From contig OZ034970.1 of assembly GCA_964030785.1 (NCBI GenBank), positions 34,871,443 to 34,935,442 on the forward strand: a DNA stretch of 64,000 nucleotides, given 5' to 3'. This stretch comes from Siderastrea siderea (lineage: Eukaryota > Cnidaria > Anthozoa > Scleractinia > Rhizangiidae). Under the pieces are notes generated by a model. The model had not been told where the DNA came from and did not search any database. It saw only the letters and a program-made list of their open reading frames with translations. Both the position numbers and the translations under genes were made by a program. Position 1 is the stretch's first letter; each line of letters begins with the position of its first letter. This document shows, one piece after another, positions 1-12,478 of this stretch.

Positions 1-480
1 TCTAGACTACGTACGAACAGTCTCTTTTCACGCGAGAATAGTCAAGCAGAAAGAACACCATCGTGTACTTTCCGGTATCATGTAAAATAAATACAGAGCG
101 AACCAAACTAAACTCACACCGGTTCGAAAGTCGCACCGGAATAATTATAAGCACCTCCAATTTTATTCTGGTTCCAACTTGCGAAATACGGATAACATAC
201 GACAGCGCAGGGCTCCTGACTAACTGAAGTGTTTGGGTTTTGGTGCACTGAGAATATGCACAAGCATCAGAAAAAGGAAATATTTAGTCAATAGAAAACA
301 AAATGACCACTTAGCAGGCGGGCGTGAAATATACAAGCTTTGCGTGCGATAATGAAATAAGGCAATAATGCCAAACCGTTTTTTCAGGGGATTATCTTTG
401 AGGTAGGATTGCTTTTTGGGGAGGGGGTATTGATAATAAGACAAGAATCATTTTCTTCATTAAATTCGAGCGTGATTCTT
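1..480. other. Intergenic host sequence, no feature seen
   Basis: AT-rich sequence with no convincing ORF, exon or repeat. Short open frames here have no recognisable composition or motif. Confidence 0.5.
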
Positions 481-489
481 CAGAAAAAG

Positions 490-1110
490 TACAGAAAATG
501 TGTGACTTTTATCCTGGAAGTGCCCAGGCATACAGTGATGCGAGGACTCTAACTTGGGTAAACTAGAAAGGATGTACGACATTTGTCCAAAATTCTGTCT
601 CAAAATGTGTGTTATGTTGCATATCCCAGAAGCGCTCAGGCATACGGTGATGCCATGGACTCCAACCTGGGTGAACCAGGAAAAGATATCAACATTTGTC
701 TAAAATTTTGTCTCAAAATGTTTGTTATGTTGCATATCCCAGAAGCGCTCAGGCATACGGTGATGCCACGGACTCCAACCTGGGTGAACCAGGAAAAGAT
801 ATCAACATTTGTCTAAACTTTTGTCTCAAAATGTTTGTTATGTTGTATATCCCAGAAGCGCTCAGACATACGGTGATGCCATGGACTCCAACCTGGGTGA
901 ACCAGGAAAAGATATCAACATTTGTCTAAAATTTTGTCTCAAAATGTTTACTATGTTGCATATCCCAGAAGCACTCAGGCATACGGTGATGCCATGGACT
1001 CCAACCTGGGTGAACATTTGTCTAAAATTTTGTCTCAAAATGTTTGTTATGTTGCATATCCCAGAAGCACTCAGGCATACGGTGATGCCATGGACTCCAA
1101 CTTGGGTGAA
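490..1110. repeat. 113-bp tandem array
   Basis: Five clear units start near 581, 694, 807, 920 and 1015, so the period is 113 bp. The fourth unit is 95 bp because the CCAGGAAAAGATATCAAC segment is missing. A diverged half unit lies at about 490-580. Each unit carries CCCAGAAGC.CTCAGGCATA and GGACTCCAACCTGGGTGAA. Overlapping open frames on both strands arise only because the array repeats; they repeat the same peptide and are not genes. Confidence 0.95.
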
Positions 1111-1115
1111 CGAGA

Positions 1116-3985
1116 AATGGTATTCAAATGCGCGTGTCAACGCAATTAAGTATTTTTTACTACAGAGTGTATAACAGGGCTTCTTGTTTACTTGTTTATT
1201 TTCTTACGAAAGAGTTATTTATTTTGTTAAGGACCTCTTTGAAAACCACATTTGTGAAAGAGCTTCCTTTCTTTAAAAATAAATATAAACATGGCGCGCG
1301 CTTACACCGGCAGCTCGTCACGCGCGGACCACGTTTCCACGCGGCAGGCGATTTTGGCGCTCGCTGCTGCTCTGTTTTTTTTTTGCTCGACTGATCCCTG
1401 AAAGGAGAGACTGCGAGCGAACGGACGCAAGCGTTTACCTTATCTAAAGAAAACGATCGAAGGAATAGCTTACCTCGTTGTACGGTTATTTTGCTAGACT
1501 ACCAGCTACAATATTGTTACAGTGGATTCCTCCCATTACCTGAAGACGTTTCGCCGTAGTGATTTGTAGTCTGTACTGCATTGTTTGTTGGTAATAATCC
1601 CCGATATCACGCTTTGCTTGCTTTACATTTGTAACGCGGAATGGCAAAAACAACACCGAATAAGAAACAACTCTTCTTTGTTAACTCTCCGATCAGAAAG
1701 ACCAGAAAGCCCACCATGTCTGCGAGCTGATACTTGTGGCCACTTCGTTCAAAACACTTGCCAGTGAACGGGCTACACTGAAACGCCCCATTTCACAGAT
1801 CTAATTTAGCAGCTGGATGAAGCTTTGAAATTCCAACCCGCCAATTATCGAAAGCAGCCATTTGCAAAAGGAAAGGAGTAAAGGATTGAGTAATCGAATT
1901 TTCCCGCCCTGGTCAAAATATTTATGAAACCTAACCTCTTTAGAATTATCAAAAGAGCCCTATTGAAACGCTGCGGGAGTGAAACCGCAAGCCGAAAACC
2001 ACGACGTCACTCCGTAGCAACCAGACCTTGCAAATTTTTAAACTTCCGGTTCTCTCTGGCTCGTGATGCAAGGACAAGACCTCTCACGTGGTCTGTGCCC
2101 ATCATTGATTTTGACCACCTCTTTAATCGGTAACGAGGCTGGAGGCTGCGGTATACACTGACCCACTGGAGAAACTGATGGGCTTGTGACCAGCACGTAG
2201 GTGAATATTAACTGAGGTTATTACACTTCAGGGTACCGTTGGTGTCGTTTACTGCCATATACATGTTCTATTGTGAAATAGTTTATTTTTCTTTTTATCA
2301 ACGAGGGAAAAGTTTTCTCGAGACAACTGCCTCGGTTGCCTCAATACTGGCTACGGGCCTGTGCTTGTTCGTTTTGCTCGACTATCCCTGAGCGGAAAGA
2401 GAAACTTTTGTAAGAAACATTTGTAAGTGGGCAAATTTGTGTAGAAGCGTTATTGACGACAGTACCTGAAGAGAGTAGAATGGGATATTTTTTTGCACAT
2501 TTCCAGTTTGCAAACTACTAACAAAACTGCACTTTTTAATGACGTAATAGCTGTACTTTAGGCCCTCATTATATGGCTCAAGTGAAAATTAGAACCGTTA
2601 GTTTTGTCACGTTGATAATGAATTTATTTTTGTTTACTCAGGTTCCAAAAATTCATTTATATGTCACACAAGAGAGGCTGAGATTAACACCCTAGCAAAC
2701 CCGCCAACATATTGATTCTCTACTTCATTTTGAAAGTCTATTTTTGATTTTTCATGTGGAAATGGTTGCAATTAACTTCAAACCTCTATCATCTTTAAAA
2801 CGAAGACCTTGAAGACTACTTTCTTTGGTGTAACGGTGTGACAGAAATCCTTCTAATGACAGGTCGCCGATATGTTAATGGACTTGACAGACGAGTAAAC
2901 AAAGTTTAGGGCCATTTTCCCAGTATTGTGTTTCAAAGCTTGTATCCAAAGTCATTTAAGGAGATGATTGTCTTATAAAAATCTAAATAACGAGTTGGGC
3001 TGCCTTTATTAAAATGACACTTAAACGTGTGCTGCTCAACGAGAAGCATATGTATCATTTTTTCTGCGTTGCGACATCAGGTTCAAACGTCGGGGCACAA
3101 TTGGTGTCAAAGGAAAAAAATGCTAACAATTTACATGATAACAACAGCGGCAATGTTGGTAGTTTTTGAGAAAGGAAAATGAAATAAATGTCAATAATAA
3201 AAATATGGAAATACCTGTTTTTTTAGTGCAGGCGCAGGTTTGAGGCCCAAGGACCCCTAACAACATCAGCAGTGTCACTTTAGCTGAAGCCGCAGATAGA
3301 AGACATCAAGCGATCAAAATCACCCAATCACAAGTATGATACCGCGATCTCATGTTCGACAAAGAGCCATCTTCAGGTTCCCATAAAAGACGTTTTGGAC
3401 AGTGGCTTCCAGTACGGCTTGTCTTTCCATTTTGAAACAGGCCGCTTGCGTTAGACAGCTGTTCTTCAGAAATACCATTAAGCCCCTGTTGATATTCGTT
3501 AGCACCATGGTCGTCAATATTGGAGGCCTCCTTACCCTCCTTGTTATTGAAGTGGTTTTTGTCTTTTTCTTGAACAAGTGAGACTGATAATTCAGTTTCG
3601 ACCGCAGCATTTGTAGAAGGTGAGCTCCGTTAAAAACGACATGTTTCTTCGGTTGTTTTTCCTTGTGGAGGTACAGGTTACTCAAATGAATATTTCAAAC
3701 GTTTTAATTTGGTGAATAGCAGAGGTGAGTGAGTTGTCATGGAGGCAGGTTTATATTGACAGCGTTGTCAAGCGAACTGACTGAAAACGCCATTCAAAAT
3801 GTTAGAGCGGTGGAAATGGGCTAGTGTGAACTTTGATCATTGATATAAATAAGAAAATTCTTAATTACGTAAGTTATCTTCATAGCAAGGATCAAAACTC
3901 TCTTGTAAAATAGTCACCTCTAAGGTCAATGAATCTCCACGGTTATGATATGAATAGCTTATATTTCAATCTCATTCAGATGTTC
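1116..3985. other. Host non-coding sequence
   Basis: No gene can be supported. Two short related segments (GCTCGACT..TCCCTGA) occur near 1384 and 2377 and look like scattered repeat debris. A 111-codon minus-strand frame at 3350-3685 has no recognisable domain; the plus strand of the same stretch has a short hydrophobic run, so an unrecognised exon is possible. Confidence 0.4.
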
Positions 3986-3987
3986 GG

Positions 3988-4286
3988 TAAAAGGTAAAGT
4001 CGCATACGAGCCAAGGAGGCCCACACTGCCGGAGCTTATCCAGGTTTCTGTAGCATGAAGCAACTGAATGTATTGCTACTCTCCCCTGAATGGGATGCTA
4101 ATCTATCGCAGGGTTACCCTCAGCAGTATGTCGCCGGTACCCATTTATACATAAGGGTGGAGAGAGACAATGTAGGGTAAAGTTTCTTGTCTAAGGAAAC
4201 AAAACGATGGCAGGGACTGGACGTCGAACCACCGACCTTCAGAATCTGAAGCCCAACGCGCTAACCACTACACCACCGCGCCCCCA
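3988..4286 (-). mobile_element. tRNA-derived SINE
   Basis: On the minus strand the 5' head, at about 4210-4286, looks like a tRNA: an A-box-like TAGTGGTTAGCGCG (complement of 4258-4270) and a B-box-like GGTTCGACGTCC (complement of 4219-4230). These are the internal RNA polymerase III promoter elements. A body of about 200 bp follows, without coding capacity. The anticodon arm is not a clean tRNA arm, so this is a retroposon head rather than a working tRNA gene. Its exact 3' end and target duplication were not resolved. Confidence 0.75.
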
Positions 4287-4670
4287 CTAAAGATAACGAA
4301 GATGTTCGACTACTATAATTTTACTCACTTTAATCATGATGCTCTAGAAGGATGGTACGATCAAGAACTAAGAAGAACTTATGAAAGAAAGATTTTTTAG
4401 CATTCATAAAAATATTGATACACCTTCAACTTATTTGGATCTTACTAGAAAAAACCCTAATAGAAAAACTTAAGTAAAACTGCGAATAAGTAACCACAAA
4501 CTTACGATTGAAACCGGAAGATTTGACAAAATTTCTAGAAGATCTCAATAATATCGCAGATGAAACCCATTTTCTTTTTCATTGTACAAAATTATTCATC
4601 ATTTAGAGAACTCTTTTGAGATACTGTAAAATAGAAGCCCGAATTTTAAACAATTACTGTCGAAAGAGTT

Positions 4671-5220
4671 TGGCCCCGTTTACGTGGTCTCGGGTACCCG
4701 AGACAACCCTTCCTCGGAGTCCCCTAATTTTTCGCCTGTTTCTTTGAAAAGTTCGACGAACTGCTAACATGAGGATCACCAACTCGTCCCGGGGAGGCGA
4801 GACAACTTGGTTGGCGAGTTTGCCTCACCTCGGTAGGTAGGGTAACCCCGGCAGGCGGGAAAACTTTTTCTCATATAAACACACTTTGTCTCGCCTACCG
4901 GGAACGATTTTTTTTGCATGCCACGTGTCACGTAACGTCTGGTTTTTGGCTTAAAAACGACCAAATCAACAAAATGTATACTGAAGATAACAATTTAGAC
5001 AAACAGAGACTACAGTGATCAAATCAACAAAAACTTCTGAAGGAAAAGAGCGTACTGAGGTCAAGAATATCAAAGTAAGATTTCGGAATAATTAAGTAGG
5101 GTCAACTTTACCTCGGTCAGCCGGGCCAACTTCTTATCATATAAACGCTAGGTAAAGTTGTCTCGGGATGAGGGTTGTCTCGGGTACCCAAAACAACTTT
5201 TCTCCATGTAAATGGGGTCT
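4671..5220. mobile_element. MITE-like element, ~550 bp
   Basis: The two ends are imperfect inverted repeats. The left begins GGCCCCGTTTACGTGG and contains GGGTACCCGAGACAACCC. The right, read in reverse complement, has GACCCCATTTACATGG and the same GGGTACCCGAGACAACCC. The inside has no ORF of note. No clear target duplication was identified, so the superfamily is unknown. Confidence 0.55.
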
Positions 5221-5383
5221 TAATCATAGAATTGATGAACTCCAGTGATTCTTTTATTCATACGCAGTTGATTAAGATCATTTCCTCATGTTTTACTTTG
5301 CGAAACAGTTTCTTATCACTCTAGTTTGATTATGAAGATTTGACTCTCTTTACCTTTTATTCTATTGTATATATATCTTTTTA

Positions 5384-5827
5384 CTAACATTTGTTAACTT
5401 TCGTTATTACCCATGCTTTTGCAACACTGTAATTATTTATAGTCATGCAAATAAGGCTTGTTGTTTTTGTTGGGCCTGGTTGTTTAATGACTGGATGACT
5501 AAATCCAGTGGATAAGTGCCCATCGACCTGATCTGATAAGACGCATCCATTTTGACACAGCTTATTCACTGGTTGGGAGGGCGGTGGTGGTGTAAGATAG
5601 CGGAATGGACTTCGATCCAGACTTTCCATCGAGTGACCAAAGAGACGGTGGTTCATAGCTACTCTCTGCATCGTCTGATGCTGTTCCTTTAACAGAAAGA
5701 AAATGTTTCTCGAAATGGTCGGATTTATACACCCAAGTACAAGTGATCCACCACGGGCACCTAACAAAAATGCTAAGAATGTAAGCCAGCGATGCACGGA
5801 GGTATGGAATGCCCTTACTCGCTTCAT
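5384..5827 (-). CDS. Possible secreted protein ORF, 147 codons
   Basis: This is the longest unexplained open frame in the left host flank. It starts with ATG, has a basic N-terminus, and then a hydrophobic stretch (residues ~14-32, LTFLAFLLG) that could be a signal peptide. Cysteines and a proline run (PPPP near residue 81) follow. No domain is certain. The spacing RSPFRYL...CQNGC faintly recalls cystine-knot cytokines, but this is not enough for a call. It could be a chance ORF. Confidence 0.2.
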   Translation of the reverse strand: MKRVRAFHTSVHRWLTFLAFLLGARGGSLVLGCINPTISRNIFFLLKEQHQTMQRVAMNHRLFGHSMESLDRSPFRYLTPPPPSQPVNKLCQNGCVLSDQVDGHLSTGFSHPVIKQPGPTKTTSLICMTINNYSVAKAWVITKVNKC

Positions 5828-5829
5828 GC

Positions 5830-8080
5830 TACGGGAACCGGGATAAGCACCATCAATTAGGTTCAGTTAACCACTAGCTTCGAAAGGACTTTACTGTATT
5901 TGTGTTGGTTAAGGAAACATTCATTGTGTTAACATTATTCACTCTGAACAATCGGGATTAGGATGTAACTCTTTAGTCTAAACGTTGTAAGGTGGACTAT
6001 GAAAATAGAAACTGAGAGACGATTGTAAATGGTTTGAACGCAGGAGTCATAGGATAGATCGTTAAATTATGTTAAACTAAATCAATGTACCATTTTTTCA
6101 GTTTTCTTCCACTGGCATTATCAAATCGTTTTCTCCTGTTTTAAAGCCAAACCGGAAATGCTTTTCTATGTTCTGAACCAAAGAGGCGCCGGCTTTTCTT
6201 CGTTTCGAAAAGGGGTAGGTATATTTCAGCCATTTGTTGGGTTGCCGGGTTTGCGGGTGTTTGTTCGTGCCATTGGTCATTTTCCGTTCGTTTGGCTGGC
6301 ATTTCGCTTGTTTGATTGTTGAGATTGTTCATTCGTTCAAACGTAATCTCGTCCTTTCGTTCATTCTCTTCTTTCCTTCGTTCGTTTTGTAGCGATTCAT
6401 TCGGTCACATCGCATGTGCTTCATCCATTGCCTTTAGCCTTGAGCTTCACTTCAGGTGACTGTTTACTCGTTAACTCATAAATAATGAACCCGATCATAA
6501 AGTCCGAAATATATTAAAACCCAGAAGGGATTAGTATCTCTTGAGTTTTAATATTAGAGATAGCATACGGCATATTTCAAAAATCAAAAAAGAACAAAAG
6601 GAAATGTGTTTTGATGACTTAATGCAACTTAATCTCCACTCTGTTGATCTACAAGAAAAGTGGGCTGCAGAAACTCTAAGTACACTGTGGTTATGTTCCC
6701 AAACATAGCACATAGCACTTAAACATCTTTGTATTTCAGTATCAAGGAGCCTACATAGGCTTTCCGATACACACGAATGCATTGTTTTGAGACACACTGA
6801 AACAAAGGCGGATCACACATTCTAATAGCTCGATTTGTCAACAGAAAAAAATGACAGAAAACTGTAAATCGTTTTACGCTGAGTTGCAAATTACGTTTTA
6901 ATGTGATTCGACAAGGAATTTATATAATATTACCGTAAACGCCCATTGTTGTCATCAGTTATGAAATCTCCGTAAACGTGCGGGGAGCGAAATATTTGCG
7001 AAATGTTTGGCTCCATTCCAGCCAAGTGATCACCAATTATAACGCATGCGGTCACTTTGTGTTGAGTGTCTCCAGTGCAGACAATAACCTCACAGTTCTA
7101 CTACAAATTGTTGTGTACAAAATACTCTGTTAAAAATAAACTGTCACTTAATATTTCTTATACATAGAGGTAACTGGGTGAGGTATTGAACAGTCAGCTA
7201 ACAAGAATCGAGTGAAGTTAGGTGCTCTATCACTGAGCTAACACCACATTTACCGAGCAGCCACATGGACAAAACTATAAACATTTGCTAATCGTATGCC
7301 GAGGACAGATCTTCATTCCAAAGAAACAATTTGTCAACCTTTAAGAACAACAATAGTTGCGCAGATAGGAAATGAGCAAATTGCGTTTTAAAGATGCATC
7401 TGCATATGTTCTCAAACCCTTTGCTGGCAGGACTAAACTGGTACGATTGGGTTTTTTGAAAGAAGAGGTTTTGCCAAAACGAAAACAAATAGCCATTTTG
7501 TCGCTCATTTTAAGCAAAAGAGGCAATCCTATCTTCATGCCTGTATTCGCACCGCTTGCTTATACCTGATGTTTTCTTCTAAAGTGTAAAGGGATATCAT
7601 TTTTCATATCATCTTGAATAACGATTGTTCTCATCAGGACCTTATAAAATAAATACTGCGAGGCATATCTCCTTTGTTTTTTTTTTTCAAAATAGCAAGG
7701 ACGAGCATTTTATGCCTGTTTCGTAGACTCCTTGGGTTTGAGAATTGTAGCGGAGCTCCTTTGCGCCCAAAGGCCGCAGAGTGGAGCCCCATACTCATAC
7801 TAAACGGCATGCTAGTAATTTTTTATGGTAATGGCAAGCGGAATGGCTCGCGGGCGCTTGCGACGTACGACCGTCCGTCCGTACGTCCGTCGCATTACGT
7901 GACATTCTTATAAGAGGCAATTTTCACCCAGCTTCTTGCCAATGGCGTGCGAGGAATCGAGTAAGTCTTTTGACGTGGCAAACTGGACGTTAGCTTTGCA
8001 TTTTTTCTTGACTTTTCATGTTAGTAGGTCCATTTATCTTTTATTAAACTTTAATTTAAATAATATACTGAGAAAAATAC
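5830..8080. other. Host non-coding sequence
   Basis: No convincing gene or mobile element. The stretch near 6290-6400 is rich in TTCGTTCGTT-like simple repeats. The remaining open frames are short and uncharacteristic. Confidence 0.4.
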
Positions 8081-8084
8081 GTTA

Positions 8085-8490
8085 GAAGAGCAAAGAGGAA
8101 GGAAAAGAGAAAAGGATAGAGAACAACAACGGGAAAGGAGGAGAAACGCCACTGAAGAAAAGCGTCAAGCAGAACGGAAACGAAAACGAGAAAGACGAAG
8201 GAACGGTAGAGCAGAGCGAGAAAGGCAACGAGAAGTAAGACGGAACGGTACTGAATAACAACACCAGAGGAAAACTGAGAGACGCCGACAGAGAACTGTA
8301 AACATGTCAGGTACAGTTTTCTTGATTTTTATCTATTTGTGATTGGAAATAATTTTGTACCACCGAATAATTTACGTCTACTTTTTTGTATTTTATTCTA
8401 CAAATGAACAAGGGGAAAGAAATCGTGATAGAGAGAGAGAACGGAGAAGAAATCTACGCCAAGGACAGCCTGAAGTGACAAGGTGTTCAG
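8085..8490 (+). CDS. Possible exons of an Arg/Glu-rich protein
   Basis: Two blocks (about 8085-8260 and 8405-8490) encode strongly charged, repetitive sequence on the plus strand, with motifs such as RRNATEEKRQAERKRKR and RDRERERRRN. A spliced helical Arg/Glu-rich protein would look like this. The first frame ends in TAA after RRNGTE. Similar charged repeats occur at the N-terminus of some transposon helicases, but no catalytic domain is present here. It could also be simple purine-rich sequence. Confidence 0.25.
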
Positions 8491-8494
8491 GTAA

Positions 8495-10205
8495 AATCAA
8501 ATTCCGTGCCTTAGCAAAGTTTGTCTAACAAAAAAATGTACTGTAACAAAAGAAATCTTTTCGTCAAAACTTAAACCGCACCTCTTATGTCATTTAATAC
8601 TACTCGTAGAAAGTAAAAAAAAAAATAAATTAAAAAAAAAGACATCACAATTTGGGGTAGTGTAAAGAGGGTAATTTGTCGTGATGGTATCATATTACAA
8701 TATTTCACAAAATGGCCGCGTGGCCGAGGGAGAGAATACAATACCTTTTCAACGTTAGAAATGGAAAGAGGCTAAAGAAACTCGACCGCTGGTCCCGACT
8801 GCCTATTAAGTGGAATATGAATGTCTTAGAGAGGAGAAATTTGGATTGCTTTGGCCCGATGCTTTGAGCCAGCGTGAAGATTTGGTTTTCAATCATTTCA
8901 CAGAATATTACGGTATGGTCCATTCGCTTTTATTTAGAAGGATCCCGCTCTCTCAACTCGCTTATTTCCAATTCCCCGTTATCTCGAACAAAGAGAAATT
9001 TGTCTTGGCTTTGGTCATAAATATAATATTTCCAGTTATTTACTTTTACGACGATAACCCGCTTCGGTTATCTCAAATTCCTGGCAACGCTTTGAAGGAT
9101 ACAAGTGTGTTTTATTTTCACGGAGCAAACTGTAGCCATGCAAAGGAGAAAAACAGCTTTTAAAGGCATGCGATGAAGTTAAAGACGAAAACAAGTACAA
9201 AAGCGAATCGTCAAGATGTTAACTCATTGAATAACAAAAGAATAACAAAACAGCACATATTTGTTATGTCTCGTTTTTTTTAAACTCTGAATTGAAAGAA
9301 TTAATCCAGTGATTGTTTACAATATCCTTGGCAAAAGCAAACCAAATTCCATGCAAGTAACGAATCGATGAAAAAGCACATCCTCATTTATGAATCTATT
9401 GAAGTAGGTCTTAAATATTCTTTAAACCTAATTCTGATTTCTCAATTGTTTGCTTGAATTTCAATTATTCGACTTCACTTAAGACTTATGTGTGAATTAA
9501 TTTTGTCTATCACTACGTTTTTTAATATTGGTTTCCAGAAGGCGACTGCAATTTGCCATTTTTTCCATGTCCTTACCTACATGTATGAAATAAAAGCACT
9601 GCATCATGGAAAGTGCTTTTTACTATTTTTTTCAGTCATTGGAATGTTCATGTTTTAGAAAGTTGAATTAATTAATGCATGCATTTTTTGGTTTTCTCAA
9701 AATCATGGTATTCCCAGGGGAGGGGGGTAGATCCAGATATAAGCAAAGGATTTATTTTTTTTAATGCAATTGACTTATCTCTGCTGGGATTAGTTAGAAC
9801 ATGTTTGATTAATTGCGATTGGCATTTTACTTTATCCCCTTTTTGAAAAAAGCCGCTAATGCACGGTCTTTACTTGGCTTTTCGTTATTTTATATTCAGT
9901 TGAAACAAAAATACACACCGTTATCAGATGCTAATATGCCAGAATACAAACCATTGTATAAATATCTATCGTATACCATACATATATTCAAACTAAGTCC
10001 TAGGCCATCCTGCTACCACGTGCCCACTCCCCCTCCGCGGTTTACTTGTATCAATACAGTTTAGTCCTTGATCAGACGATTTTACAAAATAACTAAGTTA
10101 CTACGAGCGCTCTGATTGACTGAGAGGTGTGTTTGCATGAGAGTATGTGAACGCAGTTGTGACGTCACAGTTGTGCGTAGTATCTTAGTAGACTTTTTCG
10201 TGTGT
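8495..10205. other. Host non-coding sequence
   Basis: No supported gene. A 51-codon frame from the ATG at 8711 is arginine-rich but has no domain. The rest is AT-rich. Confidence 0.4.
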
Positions 10206-10208
10206 TTT

Positions 10209-10307
10209 CATAGCCTGACATAAACACGAGAAGGGTTGGGAGAATTCTCAAAAGTTAAGCAAAACCTCGAATTCTCCCAACCCATCTCGTGTTTAGTTCA
10301 GGCTATG
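10209..10307. repeat. 99-bp hairpin, foldback MITE
   Basis: Two arms of about 39 bp, CATAGCCTGA... and ...TCAGGCTATG, are near-perfect reverse complements and enclose a loop of about 20 nt. The arms share GGGTTGGGAGAATTC. This is typical of a tiny foldback element. It does not look like a transcription terminator. Confidence 0.85.
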
Positions 10308-10439
10308 CAAACTCGGAAAAAGTTTTCTATTGCTTAAAAATTCCTCGAATCCTTCGTTGAAAACATACAGATAGTCCATACACGGTTATGACGAAACACG
10401 AGGCACCGCGTAAAGAAAGTTCCCCAGGAATAAAGGAAT

Positions 10440-11160
10440 ATGTTTTTGAAAGCTTAAGATTGGAGTCATTTGCGCGCAAAAGATTGATAAAGAATCAAAG
10501 AGCGCTGCGTAAAAGCTCGTAAAGAACGTTAAAGATGCGTAAAGTGTTCACAGCAAAGCCAGTCAATATGTTCAACAGAAAAATTGACGATGCACATGGA
10601 ACCAAAAATGTTTCCTTTTTCAGACTGCATTTCTACTGGTTAAAACTCCTTCATTTAAAGACAAATTTTGCTTAAAGTAGGATAAAGAATCATAAAGAGA
10701 GGTGCGTAAAGATACGTAAATGGCGTTAAAGATGCGTAAGCGCGCGTTTCACAGCAAAAGCAGTCAAAGTACAACAGAAAAATCGGTAAATAAGCATGGA
10801 AACGACAGTGTCATTTCTCAGACTGTATTTTCACAGATAACAAATTGTTAATTTAAAGATAAGCCTCGTTAAAGAAGGATGAACGTAAACACCACTGCAT
10901 AAAGATGCGTAAACAGGACGTTAAAGCGTGCGTAGAATTCATCAAGTCTTTTCCATAAAGATGGTCAAAATACAACGGGGCAATCGTCGATGAACCACGA
11001 GGGTGTATTTTTTCTCTCTTTCTTAAAATAATATGCTAAAATGTAAAAATAAATCGCACGAAAGAACGTAAAATACAGTGCATAAAGATACGTAAGGGGC
11101 GTTCAAGATGCAGTCGAAATACAATGGGAAAATCGTTAATGAGGATGGACTCGAAAATAT
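10440..11160. repeat. Diverged ~190-bp repeats rich in CGTAAA
   Basis: About four units begin near 10485, 10683, 10866 and 11060. Each contains runs of GCGTAAAGA and TTAAAGATGCGTAAA followed by CAGTCAA..TACAACAGAAAAATCG. The units are much diverged. No coding capacity is seen. A satellite-like or transposon sub-terminal origin is possible. Confidence 0.65.
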
Positions 11161-11526
11161 TTTACTTCTTTGGTGTTTTCGAAAATAACAATCTGTAAAT
11201 TGTATTCATCTTTATTCTCATGCTTTACGTATTTTTATAGGCCTTTACGCACTCTGTACGAGTCCTTTGACTTTACGGGCCTTTACGCGTCGTGGAATCA
11301 ACCCGTAAACAAAGGGCCTTATATTTACGAATTTTTACGAATTTTTACTTCTTTGGTGTTTTCGAAAATAACAATCTGTAAATTGTATTCATCTTTATTC
11401 TCATGCTTTACGTATTTTTATAGGCCTTTACGCACTCTGTACGAGTCCTTTGACTTTACGGGCCTTTACGCGTCGTGGAATCAACCCGTAAACAAAGGGC
11501 CTTATATTTACGAATTTTTACGCACG
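11161..11526. repeat. Two near-identical 183-bp tandem copies
   Basis: Copy 1 (11161-11343) and copy 2 (11344-11526) are almost identical, so the duplication is recent. Each contains TTTACGGGCCTTTACGCGTCG; this continues the CGTAAA theme of the flanking repeats in the opposite orientation. The 120-codon open frame crossing both copies is a product of the duplication. Confidence 0.9.
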
Positions 11527-12172
11527 ATTTAAAGATTCGTAAATCTGCCTTTTCATGCTATGTAAGCAAACTGAGACTGGAGATGGTTAAACATCCAGTA
11601 AACTTAAATGAGCTCCTGCCATTTTGTTGCTCATTCGATCGATTGATATTCATGTGCCTTACCTTATCTGTATTATAGCAATGAACCGTACAAAGGGTGG
11701 AAGACATAACCACTTTTTAGACAAATGGCTAAAAGAGTTTAGATAGCTGCAAACGAGGGCTTCAGGCGATGATTTGTTAATGATTTGTAAGGATTCCACA
11801 AAAGCTGGACAGAAGAACACGTTCATGAGTAGATGCAAAAATTTCCAACAATAGGCGCTTGTACGTCACATGAATCAGGTGGATCACAAAAGTATAGCAA
11901 GGTATTGCTTCGGCAACAACATTTCATAGCCGGAAGTGACCGATGCTAGCAAAGTGAATGATGACTCTCTTAATAATGGACATTGAGTGTAAGTACTATT
12001 CTGTTCACCCGTTCTTTCTGTTCATTAATATCACGTTGGTCAAAACGTGTGTTGTGAATGCTTTAAAAATGTATGTTACATGCAATATTAGTTATTTGAT
12101 GTTGTCAAAAGAAAAACCAATAAAGTTAATATTATTTTAAGGATGAAAGTAATTTGACAGTCGCTCATTCTC

Positions 12173-12248
12173 ATGAATTTTGCACTCCAAGAACTAAAAA
12201 TTTACTACAATCGATGAACTTACAGTTGGGAAGGGAAAGAAAAGAAAG
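12173..12248 (+). pseudogene. Degenerate first exon, copy A
   Basis: This segment matches the intact exon at 45599-45686: same ...TTTTGC.CTCCAAGAACTA..AATTTACTAC core and same GGGAAAGAAAAGAAAG before a GT donor at 12249. Copy A has an in-frame TGA and the ATG context differs, so it cannot code as it stands. It is a paralogous or decayed copy of an unrecognised host gene. Confidence 0.5.
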
Positions 12249-12429
12249 GTTCTCCAATGAAAAAATATTTTATTTTTATTGTAACTACAGTGTAACTTTT
12301 ATTCGCAGTTCTCTATCAGGCATTTAATCCTCGACTTTTAGTGGCCCTGGTCAGTTTGGCGCATGAGCGACTGCCAATTTTCAGCCCTGAAGTTGTTTTT
12401 TTTTCACTAATCCTTTTTTTCTGTTCTAG

Positions 12430-12478
12430 GCATGTATGCCAGCAGTGATCAGTGATGCAGCATTTTCTTACAGTGAAG
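12430..12478 (+). pseudogene. Second exon, copy A
   Basis: The segment has an acceptor TTCTGTTCTAG and a donor GTACGT. It matches the exon at 45861-45911 but is 2 bp shorter (49 against 51 bp), which breaks the phase kept in the other copy. Shared core: CAGCAGTGATCAGTGATGCA. Protein identity is unknown. Confidence 0.5.

Noticed and set aside
583..1174. Overlapping repetitive open frames at the left end
   Set aside because: They are produced by the 113-bp tandem array and exist on both strands with the same peptide.
4210..4286. Possible tRNA gene (minus strand)
   Set aside because: A and B boxes are present but the cloverleaf, particularly the anticodon arm, is not convincing and a SINE body follows.
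8810..9163. 117-codon frame
   Set aside because: No recognisable domain and no clear exon signals; not enough for a gene call.
11170..11532. 120-codon open frame
   Set aside because: Consists of two copies of the same peptide from the 183-bp tandem duplication.
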